Assembly: GCF_946222305.1 (NCBI RefSeq)
Contig: NZ_CAMIHZ010000044.1
Location: 1-11,951, forward strand
DNA from: an uncultured Corynebacterium sp.
Lineage (GTDB): Bacteria > Actinomycetota > Actinomycetes > Mycobacteriales > Mycobacteriaceae
Direction: 5' to 3'
Length of the DNA stretch: 11,951 nucleotides
How positions within the stretch are numbered: position 1 is the first letter of the stretch; every line of letters starts with the position of its first letter. Below the pieces are notes generated by a model. That model was not told the DNA's origin. It was given only the letters and a program-made list of their open reading frames with translations, and searched no databases. The position numbers were made by a program, and so were the translations under genes. Below are positions 5,903-11,951 of the stretch, one piece after another.

Positions 5903-6817
5903 TTAGACCTTCACAGAGAAGCGCTTCGAAATCAGGCGTGCGCCTAGCATCAGCAGTGCCACCAACAGCACCAGGGTGAATGCTGCGCCCCACATGCGGT
6001 CGACCACATTCGGGTTGGTACCAGCTTGGTACATCTGCAGCATGAACAGTGGCAGGGAGTTCTGGTTACCCTCGAATACGTTCCAGTTGATGGCCGGGGT
6101 GGCACCAACGAGGATCAGCACTGGCGCGGACTCACCCATGACGCGGGCGACAGCCAGCATGACACCGGTGACGATACCGGACAGAGCAGTTGGCAGAACG
6201 ATCTTGAAGATGGTCTTCCACTTTGGCACGCCCAGTGCGTAGGAAGCTTCGCGGAGGTCCATAGGAACGATGCGGAGCATTTCTTCGGTGTTACGCACGA
6301 TGATCGGGATCATCAAAAGCACCAATGCGATGGACACGGCGAAACCGGAGCGGTCGAAGCCAAACATCGTAATCCACATTGCGTAGACGAACAGGGCGGC
6401 GACGATGGAAGGAACACCGGTGAGGATGTCTACCATGAAGGTCGTGATACGACCCAGGAAGTTTCCGTTCGAGTATTCAACGAGGTAGACAGCGGTGAAC
6501 ACGCCGATCGGAACGGAGAGCAAGGAGGTCACCAAGACCTGAGTCAGGGTGCCCACGATGGCGTGGGAGATACCGCCGCCCGGCTTGGAGTTTGGCTGGC
6601 CGGCCATGTCGAATGCCCACCAGTTGGCGTCTAGGACTACGGGCAGCCCCTTGATGATGACGTTGGCGATGACCCATACCAGTGGGGCCAAGGCAAGGGC
6701 CATGGTGAAGTAGATAAGACCGGTAGCGATCTTATCTTTGGCTTTGCGGCCACCGGAGATACCGGACAGGAGGTGAGTTGAAGTGCCGGCTGGGGATTCG
6801 GTTACAGCGTGAGACAT
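5903..6817 (-). CDS. pstA: Phosphate ABC transporter permease PstA
   Basis: Membrane subunit that pairs with PstC to form the phosphate channel; 304 residues from ATG 6817. That start has AGGA about 8 nt upstream and begins 10 bp after the pstC stop. A longer in-frame form from 6865 would overlap pstC and add only a basic tail. About six hydrophobic spans are visible: near 30-55, 83-112, 127-152, 158-174, 207-240 and 277-294. The EAA loop that docks on PstB is LREASYALGVPKWKTIF (188-204), with the conserved Glu190-Ala191 and Gly196. The MGESAP segment (227-232) follows the pattern of PstA/PstC permeases. The N-terminal 28 residues are hydrophilic. Confidence 0.97.
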   Translation of the reverse strand: MSHAVTESPAGTSTHLLSGISGGRKAKDKIATGLIYFTMALALAPLVWVIANVIIKGLPVVLDANWWAFDMAGQPNSKPGGGISHAIVGTLTQVLVTSLLSVPIGVFTAVYLVEYSNGNFLGRITTFMVDILTGVPSIVAALFVYAMWITMFGFDRSGFAVSIALVLLMIPIIVRNTEEMLRIVPMDLREASYALGVPKWKTIFKIVLPTALSGIVTGVMLAVARVMGESAPVLILVGATPAINWNVFEGNQNSLPLFMLQMYQAGTNPNVVDRMWGAAFTLVLLVALLMLGARLISKRFSVKV

Positions 6818-6827
6818 ATCAGTTTTC

Positions 6828-7895
6828 CTAACTCTTCTTCGCCACAACCGCGCGAGCTGCTGCATTGACCAGGAAGGTCAAGACGAACAGCACCAAACCG
6901 GCGGCGATGTAGGCGCCAGCCTTGAGGTTGTCGTTGAACTCGGGGGCAGCGTTAGCAATAGCCGTTGCGAAGGTCGTGCCACCGTCCATGAGGGACGCAC
7001 GGAAGCTAGGTGCGGACGCGATAACCATGTACAGCGCCATCGTTTCACCCAGCGCACGGCCGAGGCCGAGCATGGCGCCGGAGATATAGCCGGACAGACC
7101 GAACGGCAGAACCGTCATCTTGATAACTTCCCAGCGCGTTGCACCGAGTGCCAGGGCGGCCTCGATCTGTCCACGTGGAGTCTGAACGAAGACCTCACGC
7201 GCGGTTGCTGCAATCACGGGCAGAATCATGATCGCCAGCACGATGCCACCGGTAAACACGTTACGGCTGGTGGAGAACGGCGGCGAGGTGCCGTCTTGGA
7301 AGTTGAAGAGGAAGAATCCACCGAGGTGGGTGGTCAGCCACTCGTAGAAGCCACCCAAGCTTGGGCCCAGGATCTGCATACCCCAGATACCGAACACGAT
7401 GGAGGGCACAGCCGCCAAGAGGTCGACCAAGAAGCCCAGTGGCTTAATGAAACGCTTCGGGCAGTAGTTAGAGAGGAAGATAGCGACACCCAGCGCAATT
7501 GGCATTGCGATGATGAGTGCCAGCAAGGAAACCATGACAGTGGTGAAGAACAGGTTCGGAATACCGAACTGCATCCAACCACCATCGTTGACAGTGTAGT
7601 TGGTGTCCCAACGATCGCCATAAGTGAAGAAGCTGCCGAATCCGTCGCGCAGGCGCCCAATTGCTGGGGCGGCGCGCCAGATCAGGAACAGGCCGATCAG
7701 GCCGATCATTAGAGTGATGAGGATGGACGAGGTTTTCGCAAGAGTCTCGAAAATCACGTCACCGGGGCGCTTTACATGTGATCCCCCAGTGCGTTGACTG
7801 TTTTCATCGGGCGCGTGAAGCGTGTTCTGCTCCCGCTCGTCGACGTCAACTGCCTGAGGTTCGCGGTCAACCTCAATTTTGTTGGCGTGTGCCAT
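6828..7895 (-). CDS. pstC: Phosphate ABC transporter permease PstC
   Basis: Second membrane subunit of the phosphate importer; 355 residues from ATG 7895, with AGGA about 10 nt upstream. The first 45 residues are hydrophilic and rich in Asp/Glu (for example VDVDEREQ), a cytoplasmic extension before the first membrane span (about 55-75). Other spans lie near 112-141, 152-176, 213-231, 256-277 and 325-348. The EAA loop is IEAALALGATRWEVIK (244-259), and the GRALGETMA segment (279-287) is typical of PstC. A 163-bp gap with two stem-loops separates it from pstS, and pstA begins 10 bp after its stop. Confidence 0.97.
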   Translation of the reverse strand: MAHANKIEVDREPQAVDVDEREQNTLHAPDENSQRTGGSHVKRPGDVIFETLAKTSSILITLMIGLIGLFLIWRAAPAIGRLRDGFGSFFTYGDRWDTNYTVNDGGWMQFGIPNLFFTTVMVSLLALIIAMPIALGVAIFLSNYCPKRFIKPLGFLVDLLAAVPSIVFGIWGMQILGPSLGGFYEWLTTHLGGFFLFNFQDGTSPPFSTSRNVFTGGIVLAIMILPVIAATAREVFVQTPRGQIEAALALGATRWEVIKMTVLPFGLSGYISGAMLGLGRALGETMALYMVIASAPSFRASLMDGGTTFATAIANAAPEFNDNLKAGAYIAAGLVLFVLTFLVNAAARAVVAKKS

Positions 7896-7952
7896 GAAAG
7901 TGGGTCCTTTAGATAATTAGGAAAATAACTGAAAGTCTATTTCGCACCAAGA

Positions 7953-7980
7953 CCCCCAATCGATTAATTCGACTTGGGGG
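7953..7980. repeat. stem-loop in the pstS-pstC gap (pstC side)
   Basis: CCCCCAA (7953-7959) pairs with TTGGGGG (7974-7980). After one bulged C the helix extends by TCGA/TCGA around a 5-nt loop (TTAAT). The G run continues to eight G (7976-7983). On the minus strand there is no T tract, so this is more likely an mRNA stabiliser or attenuator than a full terminator. It lies 57 bp before the pstC start. Confidence 0.6.
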
Positions 7981-8014
7981 GGGCTTGGATGTGAGCACTG
8001 GATTTTGAATTGTG

Positions 8015-8042
8015 TCTACTTCCGAGCGCTCACCGAAGTAGA
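8015..8042. repeat. stem-loop directly after pstS
   Basis: TCTACTTC (8015-8022) and GAAGTAGA (8035-8042) form a perfect 8-bp stem with a 12-nt loop, beginning 16 bp past the pstS stop. The loop includes the self-complementary GAGCGCTC, and its GCTCAC (8028-8033) is also complementary to GTGAGC at 7991-7996. An alternative or pseudoknot-like pairing is therefore possible. Such structures often protect the upstream mRNA, allowing more binding protein than permease. Confidence 0.55.
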
Positions 8043-8058
8043 TACTCGAAGTGCCGAG

Positions 8059-9162
8059 TTACTTCAGAGCACCAACAGCGGTCTCGAGCTTCTTCTTGAA
8101 GTCGCCCTCTACTGGGATGTAGCCCTCGTCCTCGAGCTTGTCCTGGTTGTCGAGGATGGTGTACATGAAGTTCTTCACCAGGCCGGCAACGTTATCGTCG
8201 TAGCCAGCGGAGCAAACGATCTCGTAGGTGGTCAGAGCCAGTGGGTACTCGCCCTCACCCTTCTGAGCGAACAGAGCCTTGGAATCAACGATCAGGTCGT
8301 TGCCCTCACCCTTGAACTTAACGTTCTCCAGAGCCTTGTTGACAGACTCCTTGTTCAGCTCAACTGGGCCGGCACCGAAGTCGATCTTGGCTGCCTTGAC
8401 CTTATCGTTGTCCTTGGCGAAGCCGGACTCAACGTAGGTGATACCACCGTCGGTCTTCTCAACCTCACCAGCAACACCGGTAGAGCCCTTAACACCAGAG
8501 CCAACCTTGGTTGGGAAGGCCTTACCCTCGCCGTCCCAATCGCCAGTAGCGGCCTTCAGGAACTTCTGGAAGTTGTCAGAGGTACCGGACTCCTCGGAGC
8601 GGTAGAAGACGGAAATTGGCTTGTCTGGGAGCTGTGCGCCCTCGTTTTCCTTGGCGATCTGTGGATCGTTCCAGTTCTTGATCTCACCCTTGAAGATCTT
8701 GGCCACGGTCTTGGTGGACAGGTTCAAGTCCTGAACACCCTCGAGGTGGTAAGCGATGGCAACTGGACCAATAACCATTGGAAGGTGCCATGCGTCGTTA
8801 CCCTTACAACGCTTCTTGGCTGCGTCGATCTGGTCGTCCTTCAGAGCGGAGTCGGAACCAGCAAAATCAACCTGGCCGGAAACGAACTGGGTCTGACCAG
8901 CACCGGAACCGGTGGCGTTGTAGGCCAAGGTATTGCCAGCTTCAGAGAAGGCTGGGCCGAAAACGTTCTCCATAGCGTTCTGCTGGGAGCTCGCACCCTC
9001 ACCCTTCAGCTCGCCCTTGGCGTCAGTCATTGGGTAGTTGCTCTGGCTCTTGGAGCCACCCTCGGATCCGCCCTTGTCAGCGGAAGAGCAGGCGGTCAGG
9101 ATCAGGGAGCCGGCCATGAGAGCTGCGGCCGCAGCGGTAGCACGCTTGTTAGTGAAGGTCAC
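8059..9162 (-). CDS. pstS: Phosphate-binding lipoprotein PstS
   Basis: Periplasm-side (cell-wall-side) lipoprotein that binds phosphate and delivers it to PstCA; 367 residues. The start is GTG at 9162, because GGAGGA lies 7 nt upstream and the signal peptide begins just after it; the frame is open to 9195, but that extension reads through the ribosome site. Signal peptide: basic TNKR, hydrophobic 8-22, then lipobox LTAC with the lipidated Cys25, followed by a Ser/Gly-rich linker. Ligand-loop motifs are GEGASSQ (54-60), GSGAGQ (85-90), AGSD (101-104) and RSEESGTSD (188-196), all typical of PstS. The gene opens the pst operon behind a roughly 160-nt leader and a PHO-like box. Confidence 0.97.
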   Translation of the reverse strand: MTFTNKRATAAAAALMAGSLILTACSSADKGGSEGGSKSQSNYPMTDAKGELKGEGASSQQNAMENVFGPAFSEAGNTLAYNATGSGAGQTQFVSGQVDFAGSDSALKDDQIDAAKKRCKGNDAWHLPMVIGPVAIAYHLEGVQDLNLSTKTVAKIFKGEIKNWNDPQIAKENEGAQLPDKPISVFYRSEESGTSDNFQKFLKAATGDWDGEGKAFPTKVGSGVKGSTGVAGEVEKTDGGITYVESGFAKDNDKVKAAKIDFGAGPVELNKESVNKALENVKFKGEGNDLIVDSKALFAQKGEGEYPLALTTYEIVCSAGYDDNVAGLVKNFMYTILDNQDKLEDEGYIPVEGDFKKKLETAVGALK

Positions 9163-9312
9163 GTTACATTCCTCCGAATATCGGTCTTGTGACAACAGTG
9201 TGGATCGAAATATGCACGAAACTTTTCCAGTTCTTGCAAGCTGTTTAGCCTCCGTCGAGCTTTACCGACTTTGAGCGCAGCCCACCTAACAGATGTTTGT
9301 GCTTCGGTTGAG

Positions 9313-9338
9313 AATCTAACGACCGCCTATGGACTGTA
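9313..9338 (-). promoter_or_regulatory. candidate pst operon promoter; note on the 9163-9521 intergenic region
   Basis: On the minus strand TACAGT (9333-9338) fits the TANANT -10 pattern; the PHO-like box at 9350-9367 then lies across its -35 region, as expected for an activator-dependent promoter. TAGATT (9313-9318) is an alternative -10. Transcription from TACAGT would give a pstS leader of about 160 nt. The 359-bp region 9163-9521 has no gene. It holds the two PHO-like elements, these -10 candidates, the interrupted palindrome TGAACA/TGTTCA (9363-9368 and 9382-9387), an 8-bp direct repeat ACCTCTAG (9491-9498 and 9518-9525, the second overlapping the mshD stop) and a near-palindrome at 9500-9513. 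I see no clear terminator after mshD. Confidence 0.45.
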
Positions 9339-9349
9339 AGAGCCCTGGA

Positions 9350-9367
9350 GGTTAACTTTGCGTGAAC
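9350..9367 (-). promoter_or_regulatory. PHO-box-like direct repeat upstream of pstS
   Basis: On the minus strand GTTCACG (9361-9367) and GTTAACC (9350-9356) begin 11 bp apart, the layout and sequence of the direct-repeat sites bound by phosphate response regulators in actinobacteria (Streptomyces PhoP, mycobacterial RegX3). The element ends 11 bp before the -10 candidate TACAGT. Activation of pstSCAB under phosphate limitation is the inferred role. Confidence 0.55.
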
Positions 9368-9475
9368 ACCGGAATAAGCGCTGTTCAGGTCAATAAAAAA
9401 CCATGACACTTACCTTGGATTGCCCTTGGAAAGCACACCACCCATCTACCCCCGCGAGATCACATCAGCCCCTTA

Positions 9476-9493
9476 GTTCACCCCGATTTAACC
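9476..9493 (+). promoter_or_regulatory. second PHO-box-like direct repeat, opposite orientation
   Basis: On the plus strand GTTCACC (9476-9482) and TTTAACC (9487-9493) again begin 11 bp apart. The 18-bp element matches the pstS-proximal one at 14 of 18 positions (shared pattern GTTCACnCnnAnTTAACC) but faces the other way. It lies 29 bp downstream of the mshD stop, about 110 bp from the first box, and could add a second regulator contact to the pst control region. Confidence 0.5.
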
Positions 9494-9521
9494 TCTAGCG
9501 TCACTTCAGTAACAAATACCT

Positions 9522-10502
9522 CTAGAGCTGACCCCGGTAAACAACATCTGTGTGCACCACAGAAAATCCCAACTTGCCGTATGTGGAGACCGCAGGGGCG
9601 TTATCCCCTTCTACATACAGTTCAATTTCTCCAACGCCCCTTTCCATCAGCCATTTCATCCCGACCAACGTGACAGGGCCACCGAGTTTTTTGCCACGTG
9701 CAGCATCTGCCAAGCACACCACGTAGACCTCCCCGGTGCGCTCCCCTTCTTCTTTGTCACGCTCCGCCAGCGGAATTTTGGTCCAGTGGAATCCCATGCA
9801 CTCGGGATTTTCGTCGTCGATCCACAGCATCAGCACACCCTCGGGATCAAACCAGGCGGTGTCCTTTTCCTTTCGCAGGTGATCCACGCTCCACCCACCT
9901 TGTTCCGGGTGCCACGCGAAAGCTTCGTTGTTTACTCGCACCCATTCTTCGTCTACAGCCTCGACGCCAAATTTCTCCGTGGCATCTGCATAACTCAGAA
10001 CTGTGATGGAGTGTTCGGACAGGCGTTCCTGAGCACGTTCCGCCAGCTTTGAAAACTCATTAGCTCGCGGGGATCCCGGCGGGCAATCAACTGCCATCTT
10101 CAGCAACTCGCGCGTGCGACGCGCATCGAGCGTGGCCACGAAACGCTGGGCTTCCGAACCATCACCGTGAGCCCAGACGTCCACTACCCCACTAAAACCA
10201 GCATCTTCCTTGAGTGCTTGAAACAAGCGTGTGGCGATGCCAGCGTGGCGTCGCGAAGGTAAAACAGCCAGTTCAACGACGCGATCGGAATCGATAGCTA
10301 GAACCCCTACGACCTCCTCACCGTCATAGGCGAGCACGTGCGCATGACCACGATCCTCCCGCAACCCCCGCAGGAATGCCTCGCCGAGAGGCGCTACCCC
10401 ATCGGACTGGGTGACCTGGTCCAACACCTCCTCGATCTTGTCGACCAACTCAGGGTTGGTGGGCAGATCGGTGAAAACTTTGGTGTCAATGTGTCCAGTC
10501 AT
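9522..10502 (-). CDS. mshD: Mycothiol synthase (tandem GNAT acetyltransferase)
   Basis: Catalyses the last step of mycothiol synthesis, acetylating the cysteine amine of Cys-GlcN-Ins with acetyl-CoA in the cytosol. Counted from ATG 10502 (326 residues), the N-terminal GNAT domain has an intact CoA loop RHAGIA (85-90). The C-terminal catalytic domain has the MshD-specific NNEAFAWHPEQGGW (191-204), MGFHWTK (about 236-242), GEVYVV (257-262), LYVEGDN (295-301) and Tyr308 in STYGKLGF. In the catalytic domain the CoA loop reads RGKKLG (269-274), whereas the usual motif has Gly at the fourth position. Upstream in-frame starts are ATG 10508 and TTG 10517; a GGAGGAG inside the end of glnR lies about 15 nt before the TTG, so the start is uncertain. 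The gene follows glnR within 25 bp and is probably co-transcribed with it. No clear terminator follows. Confidence 0.93.
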   Translation of the reverse strand: MTGHIDTKVFTDLPTNPELVDKIEEVLDQVTQSDGVAPLGEAFLRGLREDRGHAHVLAYDGEEVVGVLAIDSDRVVELAVLPSRRHAGIATRLFQALKEDAGFSGVVDVWAHGDGSEAQRFVATLDARRTRELLKMAVDCPPGSPRANEFSKLAERAQERLSEHSITVLSYADATEKFGVEAVDEEWVRVNNEAFAWHPEQGGWSVDHLRKEKDTAWFDPEGVLMLWIDDENPECMGFHWTKIPLAERDKEEGERTGEVYVVCLADAARGKKLGGPVTLVGMKWLMERGVGEIELYVEGDNAPAVSTYGKLGFSVVHTDVVYRGQL

Positions 10503-10523
10503 AGCCATTCCAATCAACGGGTG

Positions 10524-11207
10524 CTACTGCCACTCCTCCGGAGCAACAGCCTTGTAACCCACATTACGGACAGTGGCGATCAGATGTTCATAATCCCGCC
10601 CTAATTTCGCCCGCAAGCGCCGGACGTGCACATCAACCGTCCGCGCGCCCCCGAAGTAGTCATACCCCCACACGTCTTGAAGGAGCTGCTCGCGACTGAA
10701 GACCCTTCCGACACTACGCACCAGAAAATGCAGCAATTCGAACTCTTTGTAGGTGAGATCCAACGGCGTGCCGTCGATACGGGCAACATAAGTGACTTCG
10801 TCGACGACCAACCCACCGATAGCCGCGACTTGCGAGTCCTCAGCCTGATCCACAGCAACTGGGCGACGAGAGGCTAGCAAACGCAGGCGGGTATCAATCT
10901 CGACGGGCGAACTGTCGGGAAGTATGAAATCGTCCACGGACCAGGATGAATCCACCGCGATGAGGCTGGATTCTGCGATGGCGATGGCCACCGGCAGCAC
11001 GGGATACGCAGCAGTTACCGCACGGCATAAATCGCGCGCTCGCAGAAGGTTATCGCCGGTGACATCAACAATCGCGATATCGGCGCCCCGCAATTCACGA
11101 ATAGAGGAGGCCTTGGATTCCAGACGAGTTAGCGTGTGACTGAGCAGGGGCAGGGCTGGAAGGACCTCGCCGACTTCGGCGGCGGTGGTCAGCATCACGA
11201 TGTTCAC
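10524..11207 (-). CDS. glnR: GlnR-type orphan OmpR-family regulator
   Basis: DNA-binding regulator of 227 residues; in other actinobacteria GlnR controls nitrogen assimilation genes. Residues 1-112 form a receiver-like domain and 131-222 a winged helix. The receiver keeps one central Asp (Asp48 in AIVDVTGD). It lacks the acidic pair near its N-terminus (TTAAE), and the usual Lys of the KP motif is replaced (ILPDSS, about 95-100). This matches the known atypical, phosphorylation-independent GlnR receivers. The winged helix has LDLTYKEFELLHFL, RVFSREQLLQDVWGYDYFGG and the recognition helix ARTVDVHVRRLRAKLG (about 188-203), nearly the GlnR consensus. The start is GTG 11207 with GAAGGGG six nt upstream. 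No sensor kinase is adjacent. It is divergent from lmeA and upstream of mshD, a context I recall from Mycobacterium. Which genes it controls here cannot be read from the window. Confidence 0.9.
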   Translation of the reverse strand: MNIVMLTTAAEVGEVLPALPLLSHTLTRLESKASSIRELRGADIAIVDVTGDNLLRARDLCRAVTAAYPVLPVAIAIAESSLIAVDSSWSVDDFILPDSSPVEIDTRLRLLASRRPVAVDQAEDSQVAAIGGLVVDEVTYVARIDGTPLDLTYKEFELLHFLVRSVGRVFSREQLLQDVWGYDYFGGARTVDVHVRRLRAKLGRDYEHLIATVRNVGYKAVAPEEWQ

Positions 11208-11239
11208 GGCCGGCCCCTTCTTCTAGGTAACTGTCGCCT

Positions 11240-11245
11240 ACTGTA
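11240..11245 (-). promoter_or_regulatory. candidate -10 of the glnR-mshD transcript
   Basis: TACAGT on the minus strand fits the TANANT pattern and is the same hexamer as the pst candidate. Transcription would start about 25 nt before the glnR GTG. The -35 region is weak. The 84-bp divergent region also holds a plus-strand TTGACT (11251-11256), a possible -35 for lmeA. The only A/T-rich -10 candidate downstream (TAAAAC, 11278-11283) is 21 bp away, so that promoter is unclear. Confidence 0.4.
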
Positions 11246-11291
11246 GTGCGTTGACTTGGGGAATCCGGCGAGTGGGGTAAAACTATCAGTG

Positions 11292-11951
11292 ATGTCCAAC
11301 CCTGAAAACGTCTCCGCAGATCCCGCCACCGCCGCGCGCCCAGCGCCTCGTCCGCGATGGATGAAATGGGGGTTTCGGGCGCTGTGCACGTTGGTGATTT
11401 TGGTGATCGCCACTGCCTTCGCCGACAGCATGGTGGCGGGTCGCACGGAGCACATGTACTCGCGAACCCTCTACGAGAACTCGAACTTGGCCAACCCACC
11501 GAGCGTTTTCGTCGCCGGCTCGCCCTATACCGCTTCGGCGTTCACCCATGAGGTTCAAGCCATCACGGTGAACGCCAAGGATGTAGATGTGCCTGGCTGG
11601 GGTTTGATGAGTGTTCACAAGTCCGCCCAGTACGTCACCTTGCCGTGGCAGGCAGTCTTGGGACAGTCGTTTACTAATGCTCCCGCCAAGAAGGTGTTCA
11701 CTCGGTTGCAAGTGGACGGTGTAACCATCGGCGGGAAAATGCACGTCGATGACCTGCTGATTCAGAACCGTGACGACATTTCCCCGCGCGGTGGCTGGGA
11801 AACCGAGTCGATTTTCGAGGGCACGCCCAAAGGTTTTTCCGCGCCGGCCACCGTCGAAATGAAGCTTCGGGTTAAGGAAGGCGATGTTTATTTGACGCCA
11901 ACCCGCGTGATCAGGGGCCCGAAAACGGAGGATCGGGAGGGGCTGTGGGGG
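11292..11951 (+). CDS. lmeA: LmeA-like DUF2993 envelope protein (partial, 3' end cut)
   Basis: 220 codons are visible with no stop before the window edge. The N-terminal 24 residues are Ala/Pro/Arg-rich and cytoplasmic, followed by one membrane anchor or uncleaved signal (about 25-45: FRALCTLVILVIATAF). An extracytoplasmic domain then follows, with the DUF2993-type pattern PPSVFVAGSPYTASAF...VNAKDVDVPGWGLMSV (from about 69) and a second half VDGVTIGGKMHVDDLLI (141-157). The usual DUF2993 phrase FLTQ appears here as YTAS. The identification leans on context: in mycobacteria LmeA (Rv0817c/MSMEG_5785), needed for lipomannan chain elongation, sits divergent to glnR as here. The start is ATG 11292, with GTG 11289 directly before it in frame; no strong ribosome site is seen. 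Confidence 0.8.
   Translation, partial: MSNPENVSADPATAARPAPRPRWMKWGFRALCTLVILVIATAFADSMVAGRTEHMYSRTLYENSNLANPPSVFVAGSPYTASAFTHEVQAITVNAKDVDVPGWGLMSVHKSAQYVTLPWQAVLGQSFTNAPAKKVFTRLQVDGVTIGGKMHVDDLLIQNRDDISPRGGWETESIFEGTPKGFSAPATVEMKLRVKEGDVYLTPTRVIRGPKTEDREGLWG

Noticed and set aside
4997..5947. Open frame of 316 codons on the plus strand opposite pstB and the pstA end
   Set aside because: It crosses the pstB gene, the intergenic hairpins and the end of pstA. PstB carries every ABC ATPase motif on the other strand.
8005..9192. Open frame of 395 codons on the plus strand opposite pstS
   Set aside because: It mirrors pstS codon for codon, and its product is Leu/Val-rich without family features. 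pstS has a lipobox, ligand motifs and a ribosome site, so this is a shadow frame.
10508..10517. Longer mshD from ATG 10508 or TTG 10517
   Set aside because: The extra residues carry no family feature, and the GGAGGAG inside glnR is about 15 nt from the TTG, too far for a typical ribosome site. ATG 10502 was preferred, with the start left uncertain.
1..11951. A new defence, mobile or secretion system
   Set aside because: All substantial open frames fit known housekeeping families, there are no integrase, transposase, toxin or nuclease genes, no arrays of repeats, and codon use looks uniform across the window.

Overview
The window is a conserved chromosomal region of a mycolic-acid actinobacterium, most probably Corynebacterium. 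The evidence is a mycothiol synthase gene, a GlnR-type orphan regulator next to an LmeA/DUF2993 envelope protein, a 501-residue CoA-transferase closely resembling corynebacterial ActA, TANANT-type -10 hexamers, and a gene order (lmeA <> glnR-mshD-pst...phoU) matching the Rv0817c-Rv0821c neighbourhood of Mycobacterium as I recall it. The species cannot be fixed from the sequence alone. I see no mobile element, CRISPR array, integrase or obviously foreign segment.

Layout, left to right. (1) 1-447: two tRNA genes on the minus strand, tRNA-Glu(TTC) cut by the left edge and a complete tRNA-Lys(TTT). Each has a candidate promoter, and an intrinsic terminator lies between them. (2) 448-1953, minus: actA, succinyl-CoA:acetate CoA-transferase. 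(3) About 2290-4228, plus: dusB (tRNA-dihydrouridine synthase) followed after 19 bp by phoU. (4) 4322-4843, minus: a gluconokinase-type kinase. A 17-bp perfect inverted-repeat terminator separates it from the pst operon. (5) 5015-9162, minus: the phosphate ABC importer in the order pstS-pstC-pstA-pstB, with stem-loops in the pstS-pstC and pstA-pstB gaps. (6) 9163-9521: the pst control region, with two related 18-bp direct-repeat elements in opposite orientation that resemble actinobacterial PHO boxes. (7) 9522-11207, minus: mshD preceded by glnR, a tight pair. (8) 11292 to the right edge, plus: an lmeA-like DUF2993 gene cut by the window end.

How the parts work together: PstS captures phosphate outside the membrane, PstC/PstA form the channel and PstB supplies ATP-driven transport. 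PhoU, encoded convergently on a separate transcript, normally restrains PHO signalling when phosphate is plentiful. The PHO-like boxes are the likely entry point for the phosphate response regulator, which is not encoded here. GlnR is the nitrogen regulator of many actinobacteria, MshD completes mycothiol, and LmeA-type proteins act in lipomannan elongation. These neighbours are conserved together but do not form one pathway.

I found no convincing new biological system. The most interesting observations are the paired PHO-like elements, a G-to-K change in the acetyl-CoA loop of the catalytic MshD domain, structured pst intercistronic regions and a possibly leaderless phoU transcript.
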